A model generated the notes under the pieces. It saw only the letters and a program-made list of their open reading frames with translations. It was not told the DNA's origin and ran no database searches. Positions 36,391-44,962 of a stretch of DNA of 52,356 nucleotides are shown here, piece after piece. The DNA is from a bacterium (lineage in GTDB: Bacteria > Actinomycetota > Acidimicrobiia > Acidimicrobiales > CATQHL01), in NCBI GenBank assembly GCA_028824415.1, contig JAPPDX010000106.1, positions 1 to 52,356 on the forward strand. Reading direction: 5' to 3'. How positions within the stretch are numbered: the stretch's first letter is position 1; each line of letters begins with the position of its first letter. The translations under genes and the position numbers were made by a program.

Positions 36391-37638
36391 TCAGACCACC
36401 CGGATCGGATGCGGGAGGGGCTGGTTGAACAGGTAACCCTTGGCGTTGAACGGCGAGAGGTCCGGCTGGGTGTTGCCGGCTGCATCGGTGGCGCGCGTCA
36501 TCAGCATGTGCTCGCCGGGGCCGGCCCTCCAGTCGAAGGCGAACTGCGCCCATGAGTACTGCGGTTGGGGGCCCGTCAGGACAGCGTCGCGCCATGTGCC
36601 TCCCCCGTCGGCGCTCCACCGGACCCCGGTGATACGGCCCTCGGGAGAGTGCGCATAGCCCCGAATCACGTGCAATCCGGCCGGCAGTTCGGCCGGCCAA
36701 CCCAAGGCGAGCGCGCTGTTGACCACCTGGGTTGTGATCGGTTGCCCTTCGGCCGGCGCCGCCGCCGGATGATCCTCACCGATGAGCACATAGGAGGTCG
36801 TGTTGTTGCGCGTCCAGATCTGGGAGGCGGAGACCGTGACGTGACCGAGCCACTTGATGCTGCTGCTTCCCACCCACCCCGGGACCACAGCTCGCAGCGG
36901 ATAACCGTGATCGACCGGGAGATCCTCGCCGTTCATCTCGTACGCCAAGAGGGTGTCGGGATGCAGGGCCTTCTGGACGGGCAGGACCCGCCGGAACCCC
37001 CCTTCGGGCGCCTCTGAGTCGAGCCCCACCAGCAGCACGCTGACCGCATCGGGGGTTATCCCCGCGGCGAGGAGCACGTCACGGAGTGCGACACCGGTCC
37101 ATTCCGCGTTCCCGACGGCGCCGGTCCCCCACTGGGTTCCGGAGGTCTCCCGGCCCTGCAGGAGCTCATACATGGAGCGGTGGTTGCCCGCGCATTCCAG
37201 GTAACAGATCAAGCTGCGAGCCGGCATGGCGCGGATGTCGTCGTAGGAGAACTCCAGTGGATTCTCCACCGCATCCCCGCCCACCGACAGTCGCCAACCC
37301 GCGGCGTCGATGTCGGTGACGCTCTCGGAGTTGTTTCGCACGAAGAACAGCCGGTTCGGTGTGATCAGCCCGTGCTGCAACTCCAGCCGTGACTCGAGAA
37401 CCCCGCCGGGATGGCGGATGAACGGCGACGGATCCTTGAAGAACGCCGGCGGACCGGTGAGCGATGCGGCCGACTGAGCAGTGCCGGCCTCGCCGGACAC
37501 CAGCGGTGGACCGCCACCGGCCTGCCGCGGGGGGCGTGTGCAGGCCGCCAGAACGGCAGCCGCTCCACCCGCCGAGAGCAAGCGCAGGAAGTCGCGACGG
37601 CTGATGCCGGGGAGGGGCGTCGGTGGATCAATCCTCAT
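36391..37638 (-). CDS. Molybdopterin oxidoreductase, sulfite oxidase family, Tat-exported
   Basis: Predicted extracytoplasmic molybdoenzyme of 415 aa. Twin arginine SRRDFLRLL at 13-21 is followed by a hydrophobic run and a lipobox-like LAAC with Cys33, so it may be a Tat lipoprotein. The molybdenum-ligand Cys149 lies in CYLECAGNHR; the VDHGYPLRAVVPGWVGSSSIKWL segment and the C-terminal dimerisation domain with GVRWSADGGGTW are typical. Arg and Trp positions of the pterin site are present. Sulfite is only one possible substrate. It diverges from mshD across 148 bases. Confidence 0.85.
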   Translation of the reverse strand: MRIDPPTPLPGISRRDFLRLLSAGGAAAVLAACTRPPRQAGGGPPLVSGEAGTAQSAASLTGPPAFFKDPSPFIRHPGGVLESRLELQHGLITPNRLFFVRNNSESVTDIDAAGWRLSVGGDAVENPLEFSYDDIRAMPARSLICYLECAGNHRSMYELLQGRETSGTQWGTGAVGNAEWTGVALRDVLLAAGITPDAVSVLLVGLDSEAPEGGFRRVLPVQKALHPDTLLAYEMNGEDLPVDHGYPLRAVVPGWVGSSSIKWLGHVTVSASQIWTRNNTTSYVLIGEDHPAAAPAEGQPITTQVVNSALALGWPAELPAGLHVIRGYAHSPEGRITGVRWSADGGGTWRDAVLTGPQPQYSWAQFAFDWRAGPGEHMLMTRATDAAGNTQPDLSPFNAKGYLFNQPLPHPIRVV

Positions 37639-37772
37639 GCGGTGTTCGCCGTCGCGATCGCGAGAAACTCAGATCCATCGTTGTCCAGCGCCACCGAGCA
37701 CGCCACGTTAGTGGCGACCCCGGCGGCGAAGCCGTTCCCCCGCCGGTGGCACTGGCAATGAGGGGCGGCAGC

Positions 37773-37778
37773 TAGCCT
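37773..37778 (+). promoter_or_regulatory. -10-like TAGCCT, leaderless-type, for mshD
   Basis: TAGCCT is followed by eight bases and the GTG at 37787. Confidence 0.35.
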
Positions 37779-37786
37779 CCGAACCG

Positions 37787-38509
37787 GTGGCGATCCAGAT
37801 CTCCGGGCCCGACGAGGCCGAGGTCGCCTGGACGATCGAGGTTCCGGCGACCGATCGGCTTGCTCTGGACCGCGCTGGCTTGGACGGCGAGTTGACGGCC
37901 GCGGTGGCGACCGTGCGCGCACGTGACGGCGGACGGTGCCGGCTATGGATCGGCCACGTGGCACCTGGTGACGACGAGTCGGCCGGCCGCTGGGGGTTCG
38001 TCCCCTACCGGGATCTCTGGCAGCTCCGGCGGGCACTGCCGGCACCTGCCGCGGATCTGGCCGTTCGCCCGTTCGAACCCGGTGACGCCGCGGCGGTGCT
38101 GGCCCTGAACGCACGGGCCTTCAGCTGGCACCCCGAGCAGGGAGCCATGACCCTCGAGGACCTCCGGACGCGCCAATCCGAGCCCTGGTACGACCCCGCC
38201 GGCTTCCTGTTGCACGAGCGCGAGGGACGTCTGGCCGGCTTCTGCTGGACCAAGGTCCACAAGGGGGACGGCTCACCGCCGGCTGACGTCCCGATCGGCG
38301 AGATCTACGTGATCGCGGTCGACCCGGACTATCAGGGGCGGGGCATCGGAACACCCCTCACCCTCGCCGGCCTCGCCCACCTCCACAGCCGGGGCCCGAC
38401 CACCGGCATGCTGTACGTGGAATCTGACAACAGCGCGGCCAACGCCGTGTACGAGCGCCTCGGATTCCGGCGCCACCACACCAACCGGGCGTATGTAGCA
38501 GATCTCTGA
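37787..38509 (+). CDS. mshD: Mycothiol synthase
   Basis: Acetylates Cys-GlcN-Ins with acetyl-CoA, the final step of mycothiol synthesis; 240 aa. The C-terminal GNAT domain is diagnostic: GFCWTKVHKG, GEIYVIAVDPDYQGRGIGTPLTLAGL with the acetyl-CoA loop, and MLYVESDNSAANAVYERLGF. The N-terminal GNAT half is reduced, so the protein is about 60 residues shorter than mycobacterial MshD. It stands alone. Together with mtr it shows mycothiol is made and recycled. Confidence 0.85.
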   Translation: MAIQISGPDEAEVAWTIEVPATDRLALDRAGLDGELTAAVATVRARDGGRCRLWIGHVAPGDDESAGRWGFVPYRDLWQLRRALPAPAADLAVRPFEPGDAAAVLALNARAFSWHPEQGAMTLEDLRTRQSEPWYDPAGFLLHEREGRLAGFCWTKVHKGDGSPPADVPIGEIYVIAVDPDYQGRGIGTPLTLAGLAHLHSRGPTTGMLYVESDNSAANAVYERLGFRRHHTNRAYVADL

Positions 38510-38578
38510 GGTGGTCGACGGTGTCGGTTGGGATGTCCGTAGGAGTGACTCGTCACGAGGAGCGAGCAGACTAGTGCC

Positions 38579-38944
38579 ATGAGCCGATTCCGGTGGACGA
38601 ACCCGTCACTCCCGCAGACCCTGCAGATCGCGGTACTGCTCCTCTACATCACCGCATTCTTCGGCATCCTTCGCGGCCTCATCGCCATCGTCCATCCGTT
38701 GGGGGTCTTCCTGCTGCTGACCGCGTTGATCGCCCTCGGCGGCGCCGCAGGAATCGTCCGGGAACGCAGAGCCGGGTACTGGCTGGCAGGGCTCTACGCG
38801 GTCCTCGACGTGGTGGGGGAAGTGCTCGGGATGCTGAGCGAGTTCTCGGGCTGGGACCTGATCGGCCTCCTGCTGGCGATCGCTCTCGCAGGACTGCTGC
38901 TGCACCCCATGAGCCGGGCGTACTACCGCACCTGGTTCCGCTGA
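38579..38944 (+). CDS. Small integral membrane protein, unknown function
   Basis: 121 aa with four predicted membrane segments: about residues 15-36, 40-57, 66-85 and 93-110. Short charged loops (RERRAGY) lie between segments two and three and at the C-terminus (SRAYYRTWFR). ATG with GAGGAGCGAG about fifteen bases upstream. No conserved family is recognised. Orphan between mshD and menG. Confidence 0.7.
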   Translation: MSRFRWTNPSLPQTLQIAVLLLYITAFFGILRGLIAIVHPLGVFLLLTALIALGGAAGIVRERRAGYWLAGLYAVLDVVGEVLGMLSEFSGWDLIGLLLAIALAGLLLHPMSRAYYRTWFR

Positions 38945-38971
38945 TCGACAGGTGCCGGCGACGACCCGCCC

Positions 38972-39095
38972 GCCATTCCGGCCATGGCCGGAATCCGGGA
39001 CCGGAGAGGTCAGACTCGTCGCCCCGGCGCGCGCGACCGTCATTCCGGCGGAGGCCGGAATCATGACCGGAGGAGTCCGGCTCATCCCCCCGGCG
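38972..39095. repeat. Two direct copies of a palindrome-containing repeat (REP-like)
   Basis: Units at about 38972-39029 and 39039-39095 align over roughly 58 bases. Each contains a palindromic core, ATTCCGGCCATGGCCGGAAT (38975-38994, perfect) and ATTCCGGCGGAGGCCGGAAT (39042-39061, four-base centre). Flanking ACCGGAG and CCCCGGCG are shared. The form matches dispersed REP-type elements of many bacteria. Confidence 0.8.
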
Positions 39096-39124
39096 TTCGT
39101 ACGCCACCGTGCCAGGGATCGGCA

Positions 39125-39838
39125 ATGAGGTCCCGGAACTCCAAGCGCGCCGAGGTCGAAGAACTCTTCGGCACTGGTCGCGAGCGCGCCGTGGAGCGCA
39201 TGTTCGACCGGGCGGCGCGCCGCTACGACCTGCTGAACCGGCTGCTGACCTTCGGCCTGGATCGTCGTTGGCGTCGCCGCACCGTGCGGTTGCTGGACCG
39301 GCCCCCAGCCGCGCTCGTGGTCGACCTGGCGTGCGGGACGGGCGACTTCTGCGGTGAACTCGAGCGAGCGGGCCACAGCGCCGTCGGTCTGGACTTCTCC
39401 GCCGGAATGCTTCGCCACGCCAACACCTCCGCTCCCCTGGTACGCGCCGACGTGCTGCACCTCCCGCTGGGCGACGGTGCCGTGGACGGGGCCGTCTGCG
39501 GATTTGCGCTGCGCAATCTGGCCGACCTGGAGACGTTCTTCGCCGAGGTGGCCCGCGTCACGCGACCCGGCGGCCGGGTCGCTCTCCTCGAGGTGGCCGA
39601 GCCAACCTGCCGGGTGCTTCGCTGGGGCCACCGTCTCTACTTCGGACGGGTCGTCCCGCTCATCGGCGGCCTCCTCTCGGATCGCGCCGCGTATCGCTAC
39701 TTGCCTGCGTCGGTGAAACTGCTGCCAGCGCCAGAACGTCTCGCCGGCCTGCTCGAGACCGCCGGCTTCGGCGTGCTGGAGCATCACCGCTTCAGCGCCG
39801 GAATCGCCCAAGTCTTCAGCGCGACCCGGAAAGCCTGA
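39125..39838 (+). CDS. menG: Demethylmenaquinone methyltransferase (UbiE/MenG)
   Basis: SAM-dependent methylation of demethylmenaquinone; 237 aa. MFDRAARRYDLLNRLLTFGLDRRWRR is the UbiE N-terminal signature; the SAM motif DLACGTGDF, FALRNLADLE and RVTRPGGRVALLEVAEP follow, with YRYLPASVK late. ATG 39125 follows AGGGATCGG. menA at 42635 shares the pathway but lies on the other strand. Functions as menaquinone rather than ubiquinone enzyme by lineage. Confidence 0.9.
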   Translation: MRSRNSKRAEVEELFGTGRERAVERMFDRAARRYDLLNRLLTFGLDRRWRRRTVRLLDRPPAALVVDLACGTGDFCGELERAGHSAVGLDFSAGMLRHANTSAPLVRADVLHLPLGDGAVDGAVCGFALRNLADLETFFAEVARVTRPGGRVALLEVAEPTCRVLRWGHRLYFGRVVPLIGGLLSDRAAYRYLPASVKLLPAPERLAGLLETAGFGVLEHHRFSAGIAQVFSATRKA

Positions 39839-40186
39839 GGAGGCAACCCCGAGAGGCCACGCCACAAGCAGCACGGCCGGCGTCACCGTCGTTGCCTGCG
39901 GACCCGGGTCGCCTGAGATCGCCTCCGACGAGTGTCCCGGTCGAAGTGCTCGAAGACCGTCGAATTGCTGGGAGCGCTGATTGTCGGCAACCGACCCGAC
40001 ATCAGATAGCACCAATGTTGCGATATCTCAGATTGTATACAAACGGATGTTGTATCTAGCACCGAGAGCTGCTAGAGTATAGGTACCGGTCACTGGCCTC
40101 GGCTTCGGCGAGGTTGGTCCTCCCTGATCGGCTTGTCGGTTTGGCCGACCTGAGCCCGTCACGATGAGTTCCCGGGGACGACCGAT
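39839..40186. other. Intergenic region with AT-rich promoter segment
   Basis: The first 130 bases show nothing definite. From about 39995 to 40085 the sequence is much richer in A and T than its surroundings and contains the perfect palindrome TTGTATACAA (40033-40042), two ATGTTG and two TAGCACC copies, and the promoter described separately. No ORF. Confidence 0.6.
40050..40078 (+). promoter_or_regulatory. Sigma-70 type promoter with overlapping inverted repeat, for the DUF222-HNH gene
   Basis: TTGTAT (40050-40055) and TAGAGT (40073-40078) are 17 bases apart. The inverted repeat CTAGCA-N8-TGCTAG (40056-40075) fills the spacer and overlaps the -10, as an operator would. Transcription would start near 40085, giving a leader of about 100 bases. 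Confidence 0.55.
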
Positions 40187-41449
40187 GTGGACCTGTCTAA
40201 CGCCGGAATCACCACCGATGTGGCCACGCGGGTTCTGGCGTCGTTCGATGCGTCACTCGAGGGGCTACGGACGATGGACGGTGAGCGTCTGGAGGAGCGG
40301 CTGCGGCTGGTGGGGCGTTGGGAGTCTCAGTTGGCGGCAGTGAAGGCCGAGACGATTCAGGCCTTGGCCCGCCGTGATGGCGAGGCGCGGGCGGCGGATG
40401 TGCTGCGGAATGATGTGAAGCAGTCCCGGGGGTCGGCGAAACATCAGGTGAAGGAAGCGGGACGGCTTTCCCGGGTACCCAAGACGGCGCAGGCTCTGGC
40501 GGAGGGTGCGATCACGCCCCAGCACGCCCGGTTGATCGCCGAGGCGGCCGAGGCGGCAGCACGGGCGGCGCCGATCGACGAGCAGGAATTGCTGGAGGCG
40601 GCCACCGAGCAGCCCGCGGACCTGTTCGGCGCCACGGTGCGCGACCACCTCAATGAGCGCAGCGGCCACGATCTCGAAGAGCGGCGCAAGCGTCAGCGCG
40701 CCCAGCGCCGGCTCAGCTTCAAGCGCCAGCCCGACGGCATGTTCGAGTTGTTCGGCCGGTTCGATCCCGTCGTCGACAGCCGCCTCGAGACCGCGATCAC
40801 CGCCGCGGCGAACAGGCTCTGGCGCGCCGAGGACCCCAACAACCGCGCCACAGCCCCGCAGCGACTCGCGGACGCTCTCGAGTCGCTGGTCACCTGCGGC
40901 GGCGGGACCACCCGAGGCGCCCAGGGCGTGGACCTGCTCGTCCTTGTCGACTACGACGTCCTTGCCGGGCGACTCGCCAACGGCCGCCTGGTTGACGGCA
41001 TTCCCCTGTCAGCGGAGGAGCTGCTACGACTGGCGTGTGACGCCAACATCCTGCCGGCCGTCTTCGACCAGAAGAGCCGCCCGTTGTGGCTGGGTCGGGG
41101 CCGCCGCCATGCCACCAAACACCAGCGCTCGGTGCTCGCCGCCCGCGACAAGGGCTGCATCGGCTGCGCCACCTCGCCCAACTGGTGCCAGGCTCACCAC
41201 GTCTGGCACTGGGAACACGGCGGGCGAACCGACATCGACAACATGTGCCTGCTCTGCAGCCACTGCCACACCCTCGTCCACACCAACCGCGCCGACATCA
41301 CCCAAGACCCCAACGGCGGCTTCACGCTCCACCACCGACACCGCAGCCGAGCACCGTCACGGGCAGTGCTGAACGGCTCCGAGCACGTGCCGATACCCGA
41401 TCCGCCACCCAGCAACGGCGCCGCCATTGCGCTCCCCCTCCGCTGCTGA
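40187..41449 (+). CDS. DUF222 domain HNH endonuclease (13E12 type)
   Basis: 420 aa. The N-terminal DUF222 region is helical and charged (residues 1-260), with the LARRDGEARAADVL and GAITPQHARLIAEAA segments. The C-terminal HNH domain reads GCIGCATSPNWCQAHHVWHWEHGG, then a NMCLLCSHCHTLVH zinc and metal site, so CxxC, HH, N and H are all present and the nuclease looks active. GTG start with GGGGAC seven bases upstream. Such genes occur in many copies in actinobacteria and may be mobile, but no ends or target duplications are seen. Biological role unknown. Confidence 0.88.
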   Translation: MDLSNAGITTDVATRVLASFDASLEGLRTMDGERLEERLRLVGRWESQLAAVKAETIQALARRDGEARAADVLRNDVKQSRGSAKHQVKEAGRLSRVPKTAQALAEGAITPQHARLIAEAAEAAARAAPIDEQELLEAATEQPADLFGATVRDHLNERSGHDLEERRKRQRAQRRLSFKRQPDGMFELFGRFDPVVDSRLETAITAAANRLWRAEDPNNRATAPQRLADALESLVTCGGGTTRGAQGVDLLVLVDYDVLAGRLANGRLVDGIPLSAEELLRLACDANILPAVFDQKSRPLWLGRGRRHATKHQRSVLAARDKGCIGCATSPNWCQAHHVWHWEHGGRTDIDNMCLLCSHCHTLVHTNRADITQDPNGGFTLHHRHRSRAPSRAVLNGSEHVPIPDPPPSNGAAIALPLRC

Positions 41450-41663
41450 CACGCACCGGAATCGAGGCGCCGCGACCCCGCCCCGCGCCCCGGTCCAGCC
41501 CGCCGCCTGGCGACGGCGCCCACATCAACCCCCCACTCCCCTGCTGGGCGAAGCGCCCTCCATCCGAATGGAGATCCCTCGACCCAATCGCCGGGAGACA
41601 ACCTCCGCGCTTGCGGACAAGCCCAGTCCCGGCGCTCTGTGGCCTGCCCGGTCGCTTGCGTGT

Positions 41664-42635
41664 CTAGTTGAGGGCGGAGACGAGCCATAGGCCGGCGGCG
41701 ACCGTTAGGCCGTAGCCGGCGAGCAGCCGACCGGTGGCGGCCAGCACACCGATCAGGTCGGCACCCTGGTCGCCGCGGAGGACCCTCCACAGCGGGCGCG
41801 CGGCCAGCGGGAGAGCGGCCAGGCCGAGCAGCGGCCAAGGCTCGCCGCTGATCAGCGGTGCGAGCTGGATCGGATCGTTGGCTCGATTCCCCAGCACCAG
41901 CACACCCTGCTGATCCCCGGTGGCGAGCGGTGCCAGGGCTGCGAAACCGCCTGCCACCAGCGCGCCGTACAGCATCCGAGTGCGGGCCTCGCCGAGGCGG
42001 ACGGCCAGGGTGTGCTTGCCCGCCGCCGCGTCGCCGGCGATGTCGCGCAGGTTGTTGGCGACCAGCAGTGCGCAGCTCAGGCAGCCGCAGCCGACCCCCA
42101 CCCAGATGCTGCGGGCTGTGATCGCCTCCAACTGCACGTAGGCGCTGCCCACCGCCGCCACGAACCCGAAGAACACGAATACACCCACCTCGCCCCAGCC
42201 GCGGTATCCGTACGGCCGGCGCCCGCCGCTGTAGAACCAGCCCGCCGCCAGGCACGCGGCGCCCACCGCCAGCAACCACCAGCCGGCCGCCGCCGCCAGC
42301 GCCAGACCGGCGCCACCCGCGACCAACCCGGCGGCTGCGGCCGCACGACGGACCGCGGCCGGCGCGGCGAGGCCCGAGCCCACGAGGCGTCGGGGGCCCA
42401 CCCTGCGCTCGTCGTCGGTTCCGCGCACGCCGTCGCTGTAGTCGTTGGCGTAGTTCACGCCGATCTGCAGGGCCAGCGCCACCACCAGGGCCATCGCCAG
42501 GCGCCACCAGATGAGCCCCTGGCCCCAGCCGAAGCCCGGCCTGGCCGTGGTCGCCGTGCCGGCGATGACCGGCGCCAGCGACGCCGGCAGCGTTCGCGGC
42601 CTCGCCCCGGCAACCCAGTCCCGCACCCGCGTCAC
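41664..42635 (-). CDS. menA: 1,4-dihydroxy-2-naphthoate polyprenyltransferase
   Basis: Membrane UbiA-family enzyme adding the isoprenoid tail to DHNA; 323 aa with eight or nine hydrophobic segments. The Asp-rich motif NYANDYSDGVRGTDDERRVGP and the second motif NNLRDIAGDAAAGKHTLAVRLG are present, and WVAGARPRTLPASLAPVIAGTA is the MenA N-terminus. The frame is open to 42731 but GTG 42635 gives the family start and has a -10-like box seven bases upstream. Together with menG it indicates a menaquinone respiratory chain. Confidence 0.92.
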   Translation of the reverse strand: MTRVRDWVAGARPRTLPASLAPVIAGTATTARPGFGWGQGLIWWRLAMALVVALALQIGVNYANDYSDGVRGTDDERRVGPRRLVGSGLAAPAAVRRAAAAAGLVAGGAGLALAAAAGWWLLAVGAACLAAGWFYSGGRRPYGYRGWGEVGVFVFFGFVAAVGSAYVQLEAITARSIWVGVGCGCLSCALLVANNLRDIAGDAAAGKHTLAVRLGEARTRMLYGALVAGGFAALAPLATGDQQGVLVLGNRANDPIQLAPLISGEPWPLLGLAALPLAARPLWRVLRGDQGADLIGVLAATGRLLAGYGLTVAAGLWLVSALN

Positions 42636-42642
42636 GTCCGGC

Positions 42643-42648
42643 ACGCTA
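42643..42648 (-). promoter_or_regulatory. -10-like TAGCGT, leaderless-type, for menA
   Basis: On the minus strand TAGCGT is followed by seven bases and the GTG at 42635, supporting that start. Confidence 0.45.
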
Positions 42649-42796
42649 GTGGTCCGGCCCGAGTCGCCGACCGACGGCCGTCCCACAACCACCCGGTCCG
42701 ATGCGGGGCCGGAGCCAGCCGGCTCGGCCACGCTCCACCACCCGAGCCCGCCGAGGAGCCCGACCCTCGAGGCGCGGGCGCGCGTCCGACTCCCCT

Positions 42797-42802
42797 TATG
42801 CT
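42797..42802 (+). promoter_or_regulatory. -10-like TATGCT, leaderless-type, for the DUF255 gene
   Basis: TATGCT is followed by six bases and the ATG at 42809. Confidence 0.45.
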
Positions 42803-42808
42803 CGCCGC

Positions 42809-44800
42809 ATGAACCGCCTCGCCGCAGAGGGCAGCCCCTACCTGCGCCAGCACGCCGACAATCCCGTGGACTGGTATCCCTGGGGGGACGAGGCGTTCAC
42901 CGAAGCTCGCAGCACCGACAAGCCGGTGCTGCTGTCGGTGGGCTACTCGTCCTGCCACTGGTGCCACGTCATGGCGCACGAGTCCTTCGAGGACCCGGCC
43001 ACGGCGGAGCTGATGAACCGCTGGTTCGTGAACGTCAAGGTGGACCGGGAAGAGCGCCCGGACGTCGACTCGCTGTACATGGAGGCGGTCACCTCCCTCA
43101 CCGGCCACGGGGGCTGGCCGATGACCGTCTTCCTGACACCCGAGGGTGAACCGTTCTTCGCCGGCACCTACTTCCCGCCCACGGCACGCCACGGGATGCC
43201 CTCCTTCAGCGACGTGCTCCAGCGGGTCAACGACGCCTGGGCTGAGCGCCGGGGTGACGTCAGAGAGCAGGCCCGGCGCATCACCGCGGCGCTCGACCGG
43301 GCCGGCCGGCTGCCGACGGGATCGAACGGCGTGCCCGCCGGCCACGACGCGCTGGCCGGTGCAGCGGCGGCGCTGCGACGCCAGTACGACGCCGCCTGGG
43401 GCGGTTTCGGCCATGCCCCGAAGTTTCCCCAGGCCATGACCCTGGAGGCCCTGCTGCGCCACTGGCGGAACACCGGAGACGACGACGTACTTGCCATGGT
43501 CGTCAACAGCCTGGACTGCATGGCCTCCGGCGGCATCTACGACCACCTCGGCGGCGGATTCTCGCGCTATGCCACCGATCAGCGCTGGCTGGTCCCGCAC
43601 TTCGAGAAGATGCTGTACGACAACGCTCTGCTGCTGGGGCTCTACACCACCGCCTGGCAGGTCACCGGCAAGGACCGCTACCGCCAGGTCGTCACCGAGA
43701 CCGTCGGCTACCTGCTGAGGGACCTGCGCCTCGACGACGGCGGCTTCGCCTCCGCGGAGGACGCCGACTCCGAAGGCGTCGAGGGCAAGTTCTATGTCTG
43801 GAGCCTCGAGGAGATCCGCTCGGTGGCCGGCGAGGCGGCCGAGGCCGCCATCGAGTGGTACGGCGCCAGCAGCGAGGGCAACTTCGAGGGAGCCAACATC
43901 CTCTGGCGACCGGTGCGCGGCGATCTGCTGCGCCCGCCGGAGGTGGAAGAGGCCCGCCGGGCACTCCTCGACGCCCGCTCCAGGCGCATCCGCCCCGGCC
44001 TCGACGACAAGGTGCTCACCGAGTGGAACGGACTCTTGATCACCTCACTCGCCGGCGCCGCTGTGGCCACCGGGAATGACGCCTGGCTGGCAGCAGCGGA
44101 GCGGTGCGGCGAGTTCCTGCTGCAGAACCTGCGTCGTGCCGACGGGCGCTGGCTCCGGTCCTGGCAGGCGGGCGACGCCGACCGCCCAGCCGGTGCGCGG
44201 CACCTGGCCTGCGCCGCCGACTACGCCGCGCTCCTGAACGCCTTCAGCCGACTCGCCGAGACCACCGGCAGGGCACACTGGATCACCGAGGCCCGCCGGA
44301 CCGCTGACAACCTCGTGGAGTTGTTCTGGGATCCCGACGGCGGCGGCCTCCTCACCTGCGGCCGCGACGCCGAACCGCTGGTCGCCCCGCCCCGGGATCT
44401 CTTCGACAACGCCACACCGTCGGCCAGTAGCGCCGCCGCGCTGGGCCTACTGCGCCTGGGGGCGCTTCTGGGAGAACGCAGCTACCAGGAGCGGGCCGAA
44501 GAGATCCTGACCCTGCTGGGACCGCTCGCCGGCGAGCATCCCAGCGCCTTCGGGAACCTCTTGTGCGCCCTGGATCTGCACGCCACCGGCGCTACCGAGG
44601 TCGTGATCACAGGCGACCGCCGCGACCTCGTGAACGTGGTCCACGAATCCTGGCTACCCAACGCCGTGCTGGCCTGGGGCGAACCGTACGACTCACCATT
44701 GTGGGCCCAGCGCCCCGACGGCGCCGCATACGTATGCCGGGACTACGTCTGCGAAGCCCCCACCAGCGACGCCGGCGAACTACGAGATCGCCTCAGGTAG
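42809..44800 (+). CDS. DUF255 thioredoxin-fold protein (YyaL/SPATA20 family)
   Basis: 663 aa. The N-terminal thioredoxin-like domain has [22 protein letters not shown] and the redox-type motif SSCHWCHVM (Cys49, Cys52), followed by [18 protein letters not shown]. An alpha/alpha-toroid resembling glycoside hydrolases and epimerases (about residues 180-660) follows, with [14 protein letters not shown] and [15 protein letters not shown]. The family's true function is not settled; a catalytic role on a sugar or a redox role are both suggested. Stands alone, convergent with the thiolase gene. Confidence 0.88.
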   Translation: MNRLAAEGSPYLRQHADNPVDWYPWGDEAFTEARSTDKPVLLSVGYSSCHWCHVMAHESFEDPATAELMNRWFVNVKVDREERPDVDSLYMEAVTSLTGHGGWPMTVFLTPEGEPFFAGTYFPPTARHGMPSFSDVLQRVNDAWAERRGDVREQARRITAALDRAGRLPTGSNGVPAGHDALAGAAAALRRQYDAAWGGFGHAPKFPQAMTLEALLRHWRNTGDDDVLAMVVNSLDCMASGGIYDHLGGGFSRYATDQRWLVPHFEKMLYDNALLLGLYTTAWQVTGKDRYRQVVTETVGYLLRDLRLDDGGFASAEDADSEGVEGKFYVWSLEEIRSVAGEAAEAAIEWYGASSEGNFEGANILWRPVRGDLLRPPEVEEARRALLDARSRRIRPGLDDKVLTEWNGLLITSLAGAAVATGNDAWLAAAERCGEFLLQNLRRADGRWLRSWQAGDADRPAGARHLACAADYAALLNAFSRLAETTGRAHWITEARRTADNLVELFWDPDGGGLLTCGRDAEPLVAPPRDLFDNATPSASSAAALGLLRLGALLGERSYQERAEEILTLLGPLAGEHPSAFGNLLCALDLHATGATEVVITGDRRDLVNVVHESWLPNAVLAWGEPYDSPLWAQRPDGAAYVCRDYVCEAPTSDAGELRDRLR

Positions 44801-44801
44801 A

Positions 44802-44962
44802 CCGCCTGAGCCCCGTAAGCGGCCGGCACGCGCCATCAAACGAGGGAGGGGGCGGCGGGGGTCGGCCGGCGGAGCGATTTCGCCAGACGCTCCCGACGAC
44901 GGCCACCGCCGCCCCCGACCGGGACTGGGCGCGCCCGGGCCTGGGCGCCGGGGCTCAGGCGG
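44802..44962. terminator. Nested inverted repeats between convergent genes
   Basis: CCGCCTGAGCCCC (44802-44814) is the exact reverse complement of 44950-44962, which overlaps the thiolase stop. A second inner pair is made of the GGGGGCGGCGG and CCGCCGCCCCC tracts. No T-run is seen. The region could fold into one long structure and end both transcripts. Nothing else is seen in the 154-base gap. Confidence 0.4.

Noticed and set aside
38606-40015. 469-codon antisense frame over menG and the small membrane protein
   Set aside because: It crosses the palindromic repeats and two clear plus-strand genes; no domain is seen.
41450-41663. CTCCAT/ATGGAG hairpin as a terminator for the HNH gene
   Set aside because: The stem is only six pairs with no T-tract; too weak to call in GC-rich DNA.
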